DNA of 64,000 nt from Setoptus koraiensis (GCA_048013815.1 CM106585.1:10416001-10480000), one strand, 5' to 3'. Shown: positions 48,023 through 60,416, counted from the stretch's first letter. Numbers and translations: made by a program. Notes: generated from the sequence alone by a model not told the origin.

Positions 48023-48054
48023 AATTTTACAAGAGTGGCTACTCTTGTAAAATT
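48023..48054. repeat. Perfect 14-bp inverted repeat, 4-nt loop
   Basis: AATTTTACAAGAGT (48023-48036) and its exact reverse complement (48041-48054) flank GGCT. Allowing a two-base bulge, GTG/CAC outside extends the stem to 17 bp. Confidence 0.93.
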
Positions 48055-51036
48055 CACTTGTCGTCGACAATGCGACAATTTGTGTTGTTTGTCACGACGA
48101 CGACGACGACGACGACACTAAAATAAAATTTAAATACTGTTAACTATCGGACAGAGGCGCAGATATTGGCCAAATTCAAGAAGCAAAACGCCAATTTTAT
48201 TAACTCGAAGTGAACATTTTTGTCCGACTGGCCTGGCCAATAGTGAGCCGGCCGGAAAGCTGTTTGTTAGCTGGCGAGTGGTGGCGCTGACAGTTGAATT
48301 AATATCAGTGTCAGAGGATATTAGCAAATATAGGCCAGCGGGCCAGCCATTGGCGACAGTGGAGCGATAATAATGATATCGTGTTCGCATATCGGCGGCC
48401 AGTGATTTGCGTTTGAAAGTTTTGGTCGCTGGACGCGTTGCCAAAACTTGTCTATATGTGCATAAATAGAAGATGCGCAGACAAAAATAGACGCCGGCCA
48501 ACAGCGAAACATGGAAACAGCGAAATAGCAAAATAACAAAATAAAGAGGTGCTGCGAATTATGCAAATAACAAGCGAAAATGTGCAAAATGTCTCGTCCA
48601 GGCCGGCCGAGTTAAATTGAGAGCGAACGGGCCGAGTTTGTGATGTGAAATTGAGATAATGATTGGCGCCTCTCACTCGCGCGCTCGCCGGCGTCTATTT
48701 AAACGGATCAAACAACGCGAACCAAGTTGGCCCGCTCTATATTTGATGATAATAACAATAATAAAATCTATATAATGCGCGTGCCAGCGCACATGGCCCC
48801 ATAGCCGGCATAATAATAAGATGGATCGCCGATAATCGTCGCCAATCTCGCCCGCTGCATTGGAGTGGCGCGCAAGTTGGCGGCCGCGCGAACACGATAT
48901 GATTTTTACATATTATTTATCTTTTAAAATAACAGGCCCCGAGAAGCAAAATAATAACAACATTAGAGCGCGAGTGTGTTGCTGTCAGTTGATGCTGTCG
49001 CTGTTGTTGGCGTTGTTGTTGTCGGCGTTGTTGGCGTTGTTGTTGTCGGCGTTGTTGGCGTCGTTGTTGTCGGCCGACACAACGGCCCCCGTTCCGTTAT
49101 GCTTAGTGCGTGTGTGTGTGTGTGTGTGTGATGATGCAATTATACTATTCGCATACTGGCGGCGCCATGATGATGGTCGCTGTTCCATTCTAATAGGCAC
49201 ACAAAAAGATATTTAAAATAAAATTTCATTCCCAGTCGAGCTCGTCGAGCGCCACTGGGCCCCTGTGCTCGAAGCTGCCGACTGCCGACTGCCGACCGAC
49301 GGCCGGCCGGCCAGCGCCCCAACTCGAGAATAGAGAATGGAGAATCAATAAGAGTGTACGCATGGCTGCGCCAGATAAGTTTGTTGTGATAATCGCAATC
49401 ACGATCGGGCCATGATTATTTCTATCTGGCTCGGCATCAGTTGCGGATATTCGTTGTTATTATTACTGTTGTTGTTGTTGTTATTTTTACAACCACTGTC
49501 ATTACCACTGTTACTATTAGTATTGCTATTAGTATTACTGTTAGTTGTGTTGCAGCGCTGCCGAACCATGTTTATTCATATAGGTCGCGCGCGCGCGCGC
49601 TCACTTCCGGTTCAGTCGCGACTCGCGAGCCTAGCGCCATGTCTCTGGCGGCCTTTTGGCTGGCACGCGCTGCTTCCAGACAAATACACGGTGCTGGCAG
49701 AAATGAGCACAAAAAGGAGTAAATGAGTGGTAAATGCAAGCGCGCACATTTGCATATAGGTTGGCCCATTCGGGGTGCCGTTGCTCACAAGAAATGGAAT
49801 AATCATCATTCAGGTCATTAGTTTGGCTGCAGTTTAAAACTTTTTCTACTTATTCGTCTTTTTCTTATTCGTCGTCTCTCTCTCTCCATCTCCTCTGCTA
49901 GCGCGCGTCACTGTTCATGAGCTTACGTAATGCGCCAACGCCAACAAGTTTAAGTGTGTGTGTAATCCCGAGGTGGGGCCCGCCGCCCTTAAGCTGCCAC
50001 CCCCGCCCGATAGTGGCGCGTTGGCACAGCCATTATAGGCGCCTGTTGTTGTTCACGCCAGGCTACCGTTAGTTGTGTTGCTTGATATAGAGCCCTCGAG
50101 ATCATTACGTATTAGTTTTGTTTGGCTCGAAACTAATGCCTAATACAAATGTAATCAGGCTTGCGTCAACAACTGGCAAAAGCTGGAATAAACACACTCG
50201 CCGCACGCTGACAAGTGCATTAGGAGCCCACTATCGGGGCCCCGCACTGGCGCTGCATTGGCACGCCAGGGGAAAAAGCCATATATGTGTGAATGAAAAG
50301 ATAACTGTAAAATTTTGCCCATGTTAGTTATATACATTAGACAATAAATGTGTGTTATTTTTGAATATATCTAAATGTTGCCAAAAGCACCCAAAAAAGA
50401 AAAAGTAGAGTGCTCTAATTCTGTGTCTATTAGTGGACGCACGAATTGTTGTTACATCATCCGAAATCATGTAAAGTTTTATATCGAATTTGCACCACCG
50501 AAATGGGCGACACACAAAATGGGGCCAGCCGGCCCCAAAAGGGGGTCGGGCGGCGCATTTCGCACTAAGGCCATTAGTGACCAGCCCTGTTGGACAGGAG
50601 CGCAGATTGCAAGAAAGAGGGCGCAAGCGCCCATTGGAATGGCACGCTCATGTGCGCATTATTTTAGGCCAGTTAAGGGGCGCATTTTCGCAATTCTTAG
50701 AAGGAGGGGCCCCACGCACTTTGGCGTCGTTTTTTGGCTCGCTCGATAACTATTATCTCTCTACGCTGGGGACATTCGCACTAGTTTAGGCCTCAACCTT
50801 CAACGGGGCCTAGCGACTGGCGCTTGCCTAAAATAGGCCCAACCGGCAGTGGCCTAATTCGACCACTAGGCGACTTGTACACAATAAAAAAAATAAATTT
50901 CTGCCAAACAAATTATCGCACCAGCGACACATTAAGTCTTGCCAGTCGTCGGCGACAACAACAACGCATTAAGCGCCAACTGGCGAGCTGTCTGGCCGGC
51001 GTTTGTGTGCCGAGCAAATGTGGTGCATATTGTAGC

Positions 51037-51073
<37 letters not shown>

Positions 51074-52700
51074 CAAAAGCAACTAAATACCCAACATTGA
51101 CATAATGACATTATGTAACAACGCCTCTGGTGGCAGCGCCATTCATTTAAATGAGGCTCGGCCGGGTTGCGAGTGTCGCCCAATATGCGCGCCGACGCAC
51201 GTTAGCCGGCGATAGTAATACGATATCGATGCATATAGTGTCATTACAAAAACTGTCGGTGTGTAACTAGAACGCGTCATCTCAAATTGGCGAGCTCGTG
51301 CGCGAGCTGGCCCCATAATTGAGGCGCATATGAGGCCGGCTAGTCGGGCCTCAGTCGCGGCATTGGCATGGGTCCGGCTCGCGGCGACGGTAATCAGATA
51401 GCTGGTGGCACCGTTTGGGCGAGTGGCCAGTAATGACGAGACAAGAATTCGTTGCAAATTAATGAGCGACAACAATGTAAATTGTTGAAGAATCAAGAAT
51501 TGTTCTCGGCTGGCCTGTTGAATTGGCCCCAACGCATCAGCTCAACTGACATGGGCCGATGTGTGTGTCATCATTATAATAATTTCACAATTTATACAAA
51601 GTTTACAATTCAGTTACTGTGCCGGCACCGTTGGCGGCCCCCTCCAACGGTCATATTGACGCTGCAACTGTTCCTACGTTGCGTGTTGTCATGAGGCAGC
51701 ACTTCCGGTCTAAATTGAACGGCCCACGGGGGCACGGGCAAGATTTCTGCGCGACATGTGACTGGTTTTGCTCAGCGACAGACTGTGGACTCGAATTTTA
51801 ATTTTGAAACATGTCGTGCGCTATGTAAATTAGTATTCGAGACTGGCCAGTCGTGATTCGGCGTGATCCGATGACGATTCGACAATTCGAATCGATGATT
51901 GCGAGCGCTGCGAATCGATGATTGCGAACACTGCGAACGTCGCCAATTGAATGAACAGCCCACAAGAGGCCGAAGCGAGGACAGAGCTGGACAGAGAGAG
52001 ACTTGAACAAAATTTGACCACTGTAATGATTATGTTGCATATTGCGCTATTACATAACGTTTGTTTGCTCGGTCCACTAATGATGGACGACAGCGGCAGC
52101 AGCGTAATGACGCAATGGTCAGTGCAATATGGTCACTTTGATACTCACTGGGCGAGTTCACTTTTCAGTTTAGTTTCACTTTTCACTTTTTACTTTTGTG
52201 TGTGATAAAAAGTGGTTCGATAAAGATCCGATAGGGATGATGATGGACAAGTTTCAAATGTCACGCCGGCCCGGCCGACGGTGGCGTAACGTTCGGTGAG
52301 ATTGCCTAATGATGGCACCAGCAACCACGGTAATGGTTTCAACAACAATGCAAATGGGGCCCGACCATGCAAGACTTTCGCTTGCTCGACAGCTGATTGC
52401 TTGCTTGTGTCGTCGGACAACAAAACTTGCTTGTGTCGTCCGGCAAACCGAGCAACCAACAACAAATGACTCACTGAGTGAAGGGGGCGCTGAAACAGGA
52501 GCATTACAGCAGCGTTGGGGGGGGGGCAAGAACAAGATTGAGAATTTTAAATTCAAATTTGCGCCAACGGGGCGCTTGATTGTTGGCGCTGCGACAACAT
52601 AATGACGTAACTGTCGTTTGTCTGCATCGATTCAATTGTGTTGGTCATTAGTTGTCGTCGTTTCTTTGTTTTCTTCATCGGATCGCCGTCCACTGGGCCG

Positions 52701-52760
52701 TCCATTTGAGTATCCGTTTGAGTGTCCGTTCGAGTGTCCGTTTGAGTGTCCATCGGAGTA
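52701..52760. repeat. 12-bp tandem repeat (TCCGTTTGAGTG), 5 copies
   Basis: Units start at 52701, 52713, 52725, 52737 and 52749. The outer copies are diverged and the inner copies nearly identical. Confidence 0.92.
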
Positions 52761-53210
52761 TCATCGGAAATTCGAGCATTCATTTGAGTATTATCGTGGC
52801 CTATAATCGCGCTCCCGTTGCCAACAAACTCAACCTTTGCACCAAAAGTCTGTGTGTGTGTTTATTTCAAAACTCGTTACGCAACTTACGCAACCTACAC
52901 GAGTTACGCAATAGCTGATTTGGCCAGATTTGCCGGCCGGTGTTTCGAGTGTCCGATTTTGACTGCGTGTCAACTGATGAAATATAAATATTATCAAGCA
53001 TTAAGTGTTTGGCCGGTTGCATTGTGTGCCACGAGCCGCTGGATATCACGAGCGGCCACTATTCATGAATATGTTGACCGACTTGCCGGATAGATCGAAC
53101 GAGAGTTGTTGTCCTATAAACGAGTTGTCACAGTTGAATAAGTATTATGTAAATAACAATTATTCAACATTTGCGCTCAACTGTTCGCGCCCGCCAAATG
53201 ATACCCGGGC

Positions 53211-53300
53211 CACCTTTTTCGAAGCCACCTTTTTCGAAGCCACCTTTTTCGAAGCTCCCCCTTTCGAAGCCGGCCTTTGTGGAGCCGGCCTTTGTGGGGC
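53211..53300. repeat. 15-bp tandem array, 6 units of two types
   Basis: Three identical CACCTTTTTCGAAGC units are followed by one TCCCCCTTTCGAAGC, then two CGGCCTTTGTGGAGC-type units. All are exactly 15 bp, so the period is kept while the sequence changes. Confidence 0.92.
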
Positions 53301-54674
53301 CCCTCTCTCGCAGTCGGCGAGTGCCAGTTCGGTGAGACGCGCGCAGCAGGTTGCACGAGGGCCGAATGTTTAATGCATGATGCCGGCATCGGTTGCCACT
53401 TGTTTTTTGCGCCAAGTTTTGTGCTGGCCCGCGTGTGACAAGTGACAACAACTAAAACTGAGAAAGCTCGCTAACGAAAAATTGGTGTGGCCCCCTGCGC
53501 AATTTAGTTACGTAATGACGTCACAATGGCGCCAGTTCATTGTGTGTCAATTGTTTGCACGAGCTCGTGCACGAGACGCGCGTGTTGTAATTTACTTTTA
53601 AACTGACTTGGCCGCCAGAGTTGACACTTCTTTTGTTCTGTCTTTGGCGTGCATTATCGGCTGGCCTCAGTCAGTGTGGCCAGGCTCGCCAATGGGATAA
53701 TGCGCGCCACGTGCCCACAAGGCCAATCTATTGTGTCCGTTAGTTTGTTTGCATGGTTGCGAGGTGTTGATGGTCAGCGCGCGACCTATAAATGCTGCTC
53801 TGGCGAATTTCAACGTGTCGTTCAACTGGGGCCCGCGCCAATTCGGCCGCTGGCACATGGGTGATGCGCCAGTGAAAAGTAGCAATAACAAGGGCGCAAT
53901 TTTGAATATTGTAAGCGGAGATTGCATGATTAATCCATTAGAGGCTCCATTATTCTTATCTCAGGCGCACACACTGGGCGCTCATCATTACAGCATTAAC
54001 AAACATTAACAAACACTGCCCACGCCAGCATTCACAATATATATTTGTATAAATAGAAGGGGCCAGCGTACAAACAATATAAATATCCGAGCGCAACACA
54101 TCCTATATTGCGGCTCTCATACCCGGCCTCATGACCGCTCAGATTTATTCCGACTGCTCGTCCCGACCGGCCCGTTAGCGCGTGCCGCGCGCCTATATGC
54201 TGGCCGCTCGTTGTCATGCGAGAAGATAAATAATATCTTGCATTTTTAAAACTGGGGGGGGGGGGGTGAAAGTTTCGCAAAATTTAAAGCAAAACCATTG
54301 ACCAGTTATTGTGCGCGATGCGATGTCCAGTTATTGCGCAAGATAAATAATGTGCCGCCGCCGCCGCTGCTGGCGCTGATGATGATGATGAAATACGTGA
54401 AAGTGTGAATACGCAACAAACTTCTTGGGGAACATCAGCTGGGGCCCGATCGCCCCCCCCCCTCAACTGGGCCAAATTTTGAGCACGCCAAAGTTTGGGC
54501 AACTTGAAGCAGTTTGGGCCCAATCTGGCGCAAACAAGCGGCGCGAATTTTGCACAGAATCGTGCCTTGTTGCGCGGGCCGCCTAACAAGCCAGCGGGCC
54601 AGTTTTCGGCTTGCGCGGCCCACCCAAACAACCGGTCAGTTGGGGGCCGCACGTGCGCTTGACGCGCGCATAAT

Positions 54675-54706
54675 TGCCAGTTGTTTGCCCCAGCAAACAA
54701 CTGGCA
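54675..54706. repeat. Perfect 14-bp inverted repeat, 4-nt loop
   Basis: TGCCAGTTGTTTGC (54675-54688) and its exact reverse complement (54693-54706) flank CCCA. It has the same dimensions as the hairpin at 48023. Confidence 0.93.
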
Positions 54707-57564
54707 TTGTGAACGTTGAGCCAGTCCGAAAGTGGCCCCATTTTTAGCTGGCCAGCTTAAAAGAATAATGTAAAAATAATGATGAAACGCTGAATGAATA
54801 AGCAGCGACAAAACTGACCAACTGACCAACTGGCCGCTCTGGGCCAATCTAGGCGCGCGGCCAGCGACTTGTCGTTGCGTAATCATCTTTGTCTTGGATG
54901 GTAGTTGTTGTTGTTGCTGATGCGAGCAACTAGAGCGAGACAGCGCTGCCGTTCGCCGAGCAAACAATCGAACGCGTTGCGTAACAACGTTATATTCGCG
55001 GCGGACAGCCGGGCATTTAGCGCGCGTTTTGCAACTTTTACACTAAACTCAAAATAACAACAAAGACCCGTCGAACGCTCTAAATTGAAATCGATCCAAT
55101 CCCCTCTTTGTGTTCGTGCTGATGCCATTTGCATATCTCTCTTGCCGTGCTGTCAGAGCCTGTGAGTGTTGCGGCGCAAGTGAGAGATTTCGCGGCCCGA
55201 TTACCCGACGCCGGTTGCGTCAGTCGAGCGCGCTCGCACAAGCCCACCACCACCACCGACAACAACCACTACAACAACTACGTCTGCAACTACAACCACG
55301 ACTACAACTACAACAACAAGTACAGCATAGGCTACAATTTCGACAACAACAACAACAACAACAACGACAACGACAGCAACAACAACAACAACCACAACAA
55401 CGACAACAACAAATGCAGCAACTTTGCATGCAAATGTATAGGCCAATTATAGGACGAGCGGTGATTGTGTGCGAAAAGAAAAAACCGTGATTGAATAACG
55501 GCGAGCATGAGCCTGATCAGGGGCCCAGATAAGAGATAAGCGATGAGTTTGGGGCCGCATAAGTGCGCCTATAATGAACACTCGGCCAATCGGGCGGCCG
55601 CCTAATTACGATCGTGCACTCGCTTCGGGCCGGCGGGCCGGCCGGCCGGGTTACCCGACGTATCTGGCGGATCGAAGTGGAGCGGAGCGGATCGGGTCGG
55701 CGAGCGGGCAACTGGGCCGCTGGGCGAGTTGTTTGCTCGTTAAGTAGAGCAGCCAGTCATGAATCAACGCCGGCCTGATGAGTTCAAAACGAGTTGCAAA
55801 AAGTTTAAATGGCAGCGGCGCGAATCTCGGCCGGAATCCATTGCGCGCATTACATATACATGTATATATATTTGTAAATTGGAACACAAATCGAATATAT
55901 GCGAAATAGTTGGCGAAAAGTCTCACGTCTGTCGGGGCACAATTGAAATGAATGAATGAACTGACACAATAACGCCAACGCGATAATAACACATCGCCGA
56001 TGAATAACAACGATCGATGATAATCACAACGGCGCGAGTCGTGCGCGCATGCATAATTCTAATGGATAAAAGATAAAAATGAGCGAGGGAGCGACGGCGC
56101 CAATAATCAGGCCGACATGACGACTGGCTGCCATCGATTTGATATGATAAAATGGGGCCGAGAGGTGCGAATTGTTGTTGCGAGTTGTTGTTGCGAGTTG
56201 TTGCTGCGAATTGTTGTTGTTGCGAATTGTTGTTGTTGGAGCGTCGCGATGCGCCACGCGCAAAATGGGGCCCACGCTGTCATCTATCAGCAGGCAGCGC
56301 TATGCAAAGTGTATAGGGCTGGCGAACGGGGCTGGGGGCTGGGGGGAACCGCTCACAGAGCGCCCCAATTCTCAGAGGAAATGGGGCCGCATTAGCGGAG
56401 ATAAATGAATTAAATAAATGAACAGTGTGCGCATATCTTGAGAAAATCTTTGCACGATGATGAAGATAAGAGCGCCAGCGAGCGAGCCATATAGGCCCGG
56501 CCATTAGATGGGGCGCACTTGTTTTTGCACGCCTGACAGACAGATAAACAGATAAACGGATAACTAGCGCGCGATGCTGATTATGTGCATTAGCGAGCGG
56601 CGGCCCCAGCTCGACAACGGCGACGCCACCGACGACGACGCCAACAGCAACGACAGCAACGACAGCAACGCCAACAACGACGACGGCGACGACGGCGACG
56701 ACAACAACGACAATGATGCACAACATAACGGTAATGAACGACAACAATGCACGAGATAACTTGATTTGGCGCTACGTGGCGCACCGCGTGCCACGCGCGT
56801 ATTGCCTATATGGTGCTGCCATTACTGTCACTAGTGCCGTTGAGCTATTTTGGGCACTGAGGCCCGCGATAACCCGGCGACGATATTTGCGGGCCCGAGA
56901 GCGTGGGCGCGGGGCGACATCTATATTGCACTATTATAGACCGTTCATTTATGCTCCATTGATTGGCCTGGCGCTGCCTATAACCAGCTGATAACAGCAC
57001 GATAACGCGCGCTGTTACATAACACTGTTACGAAACACGTGGCATATTGGGTTGTGCAATTGTGACCGGTCGACCAAAACTGACCAGTGCTCATGGCAGC
57101 CGCGCCGCCTCACATGGCCACTGTGCCAAGTGGCACAAGTGGCAGCTGCTTGATTGAAAGCGCCACTTGCGCTTTAATTGAATTGGCCCTGATTTTGGCC
57201 ACAATTTAGCGCTCGCCATTCACACATGCTCTAATTAAGGGGCCGCGCGCAGATCGCCTATCGGTCATTGGCCGGCTGCGGCCCGCTCCATGCCCACCGG
57301 ACAGGGCACACGCGACGGCCCGTTGAATGGCGCAATTGACTGATGGGCACCGGGTGACCGGTGCACTGAACGGTATGATAAATAAATACAATCAATAAAT
57401 AAATGCAATCACAGCGACGCAAACGCAACAAAACGCAACCGTTACCTAACACTCTCACCTTTGCGTGCCGGTCGCATCTGTTTGCGTCGGCACACATTGC
57501 GCTTTGCCGGCGATTGCCAGCGATCGCCAGCGATCGCCGTGGCCCCACAAACAATGGCCGCAGC

Positions 57565-57605
<41 letters not shown>

Positions 57606-58008
57606 TGACCTCTGGCGCACGAACTGAATAGATGTGCAGATTGTGCAAACAAAGCGCGCACCGTTACGCGGCCGCTCGTGGCGAACGCGCGCTGTTGCGC
57701 CACGAGCCACGCAGCCACGCAACGGCGGCCACGTAACGGCGGCCACGAGCAGGTCGCTGTCGCAATGGAAACGGGACTCGCGGTCGCTGTCGCGTCCGAT
57801 TCGAACGGCCAGCGCGAGCGGCGAACGCGAACGGCGATTTCGAGCGGCGATTTGATACATTCAGTGTCTGGCGCACATAAATAAAACAAACACGAGTTGC
57901 GGCGTGCGTCGGTCAGCTCGGGCCGGCCCAACCTTTGGCCAGTCACGACGTTCGCGTGATTCTGTGCCGCGCACGCTGTGGTCGCGAGCGGTCGAGCCGG
58001 AACGCGCA

Positions 58009-58056
58009 GCGCCGACCGAAGCGCCGACCGAAGCGCCGACCGAAGCGCCGACCGAA
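58009..58056. repeat. 12-bp tandem repeat (GCGCCGACCGAA), 4 identical copies
   Basis: Identical copies start at 58009, 58021, 58033 and 58045. Confidence 0.94.
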
Positions 58057-59233
58057 GCGCTGCCCTCAGAAGGCCGGATGAGGCGGCACGCAACACGTTG
58101 CAGTGTCGGCCTCGTGGTCTCGTGTTGGCCAGCGCGTGCTTGCGCCCTTGTCAGGCTGCGCGCTCACCTTGGCCGGCGCCGGCGGGTGAGCGCGTGCCGA
58201 TCGGCGCGCGTTGTGGCCTCACTTGAACAGGACGCGGCACAACAAGTACGCAACTGTTGGCCAGTGATCCATCTTATGTAAAGGTAACTGTAGCTCATGT
58301 AACGGCGACTTGTGCAACGGCGACTTATGTAACAGCGGCTCAAACTTGTGTAACGGCCACTGATAATGAGCGGCCCGCTTATCAATTATCGGCTATCTGG
58401 CATTGTGATAGATGACACATGCGACTGCGTTGCGTCAATCGCCCCGCTACCGTTATTATTTTTCACTTTATGGCTGCGCGATTCGCTGTCGCTTGAGCCG
58501 GCGCCATCATGTGACCGCTACCCGATCATGGGGCCGCTACGCGATCATGGGGCCGCCATAAGATCGCGGGGCCCGCTGCAAGATCGTGGGGCCGCTATGC
58601 GATCGTGCGCCAGTGGCCAGAGTGCAGGGCGGCGGGCCAAACAAACGAAAAGTTTTGTCTGAAATTTTGTCGCCACGCTCATTTTGGCGCACCGGTGCCC
58701 GCGCGACACCGACACCGCCGGCCCCACTGGCGCAACAATGACGGGCCCAACAATGACAGGCCCAACAATGACGCAACAGCCGCGGCACCGTGCGCGGCAC
58801 ACGACCAACGGCAACAGTAGTGAGCACAAGTGACGCAATATACGCAACGACCGTTATTATTTTAGAGCGCGGTGCACGCGCTATTTTGTACAAATAATCG
58901 CACAAAAATTGTGCAAAACGCGCATGCAAAATGCCAAAATGCATGCAAAATGGCGAAATCGGCATGCAAAACCAGACAGAGGAGAAAAATTGAAAATTGT
59001 TTGCTGATTGCGTCGTCGCGGGCACGTTCAGTGTGAGTGGCCATTCTGGTGGCCATTGTAATCCGGTCGGCGCTGCGGCGATAACGCGAGCGGCGACAAG
59101 ATGTTGCGCGCGAGTGTAAATAAATAATCATTTGAAATACTTAGCGCAGCTGTCGGCGTTGTCGTGACGCAACAGCAACAACTCATAATCGCAATCTAGT
59201 GATCGGTGTCACATTGTGCCGGCTCGCGCCGAC

Positions 59234-59278
59234 CGTTCGCAGCGTTCGAAGCGTTCGAAGCTTTCGCAGCGTTCGGGG
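59234..59278. repeat. 9-bp tandem repeat (CGTTCGAAG), 5 copies
   Basis: Units are CGTTCGCAG, CGTTCGAAG (twice), CTTTCGCAG and CGTTCGGGG. Confidence 0.9.
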
Positions 59279-60018
59279 CGCTCGCGCCACCGGCCACTGA
59301 GATCGCCGGTGCGATGGTAGCTGGCACACGAGCGCCGATTGGGCACTTTTAACAAAACGAGGCAAACGTTTTTTAGCAGCTCGTGCTCGTTGGGGCGCCG
59401 GCCCGACACCGCAAAACAAATTCATTCATGCTTTGCCGGCGTGCGTTACCGTTCACCGTTGAGATTAGCGCCAGGTGCTGGCGCGCCGGACACCACAATC
59501 TACATCGCGCAACAGAGTTAATGCTTTGAATACTGTTGTTGTTGTTGTTGTTGCTGCTGTTGTTGCTGTTGGCGCCCCCGGTGACAACGCACACCGACTG
59601 TCGGCGGGCCGGTGCGACACGGTGCCCGCTCAACGGTGGCCCAGATTGAATTGTTTGAACGAAAAGCATCATTATGACGCAACAACTGGCGCTGACAAAA
59701 GGTTGCGCCTGCCACTTGAGTAGGTGGCGCTCGACAGCCAGCAAGTGAGCAGTGATGCAGAGCAAAATAAATCATCAACTTGATCAAATGATGCTGCTCG
59801 CACACGATCATTTGATTAATCATCGCCCCCATCGCGTTCGCATCATTACTTCCGGTCCGCTCACAGCGCAACTTTAGTGAGTGCGCACTTTTAGTTGTTA
59901 CACTTTTGCACTTACCTCACAGTTTTCTCGAATGATGATTGTTCTGACACACAGTGTTGTTGTTGGTGGCGTGTCAAACACGCCACCGCCACCAACACCA
60001 CCACCAACAACAACAACG

Positions 60019-60059
<41 letters not shown>

Positions 60060-60410
60060 GGCCCCACTTCCGCCACGGGCAGACAATGCAGTGCGCATTG
60101 TGTGCTGTGGCCAACGGGTTGAATGAAGTGGAAGCGGCCCCCGTAAGCAGATATGTGGCTCATCGTGGTTATTGTTGGCGATTATTCGTGCCAGTCGACA
60201 ACAACAGTCATTAGGCCATTGTTAGCCACTGTGAGAGCTGGCGCTTAATCCGGCCCGATAATCGCCGCATAAAATCGGGGCCAGCGCACCCACGCCAGCT
60301 GCCCGCCCCCCCCCCCTGCTTATGCAAATGAGCGCCCCTGTGCGAAACGGCCTGCCTATAGAGGCCGGCGCCAGCGGTGTACTTGTTATAGGCGAATCTG
60401 GTACAACTGG

Positions 60411-60416
60411 TTTATT
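60411..60416 (-). terminator. Candidate polyadenylation signal of the sorbitol dehydrogenase gene
   Basis: TTTATT on the plus strand is AATAAA on the minus strand, about 105 nt past the stop codon at 60522-60524. Position and orientation fit the 3' end of the dehydrogenase mRNA. Confidence 0.55.

Larger units (their letters stand above)
44351..54270. other. Non-coding desert, block 6
   Basis: No supported gene. Content: octamers at 48561, 49748 and 52348, GTTACGTAAT at 45224 and 53508 (the latter overlapping a full CRE, TGACGTCA, at 53517), CTCF-like sites at 44986 and 47954, ACG run 48092-48120, a 24-bp-period TTG-rich repeat at 48998-49075, a GT run at 49108-49130, a CA run at 51037-51073, an 11-bp triplicate at 45479-45517, and TTACGCAA twice with a related TTACGCAATAG near 52876-52912. 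Open frames are short and overlapping. Confidence 0.7.
54271..60410. other. Non-coding desert, block 7
   Basis: No supported gene. Content: a large CAA-rich run (55244-55413), ACG/CAA-rich stretch 56605-56720, GA run 57566-57601, TTG runs (56170-56240, 59535-59575), CAA run 60005-60055, octamers at 55127, 55428 and 60322, TGACGCAA at 58769, 58831, 59165 and 59675, a CTCF-like site at 59718-59731, a 10-bp hairpin at 59965-59987, and an imperfect 19-20-bp repeat (GATCATGGGGCCGCTAC-like) at 58508-58608. Long minus-strand frames near 54284-54967 and 57455-58096 show no domain. Confidence 0.7.

Noticed and set aside
54284-54967. 227-codon open frame on the minus strand
   Set aside because: The translation is compositional, includes a serine/alanine repeat stretch from trinucleotide runs, and spans the 14-bp hairpin; no motif is recognised.
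55129-55452. Asn-rich open frame reminiscent of the homeodomain gene's Asn runs
   Set aside because: It is the direct translation of a CAA/AAC run, with equivalent Gln, Thr and Val frames in the same place.
57455-58096. 213-codon open frame on the minus strand
   Set aside because: It includes the GA microsatellite (Ser-Leu repeat) and the 12-bp array (Ala-Leu-Arg-Ser repeats), with alternatives in other frames.
3246-60410. Transposable elements or virus-like elements in the desert
   Set aside because: I looked for reverse transcriptase, integrase, transposase and capsid-like motifs in the open frames and for long terminal repeats or inverted ends with target duplications, and found none. 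Small unrecognised non-autonomous elements cannot be excluded without a genome-wide copy search.
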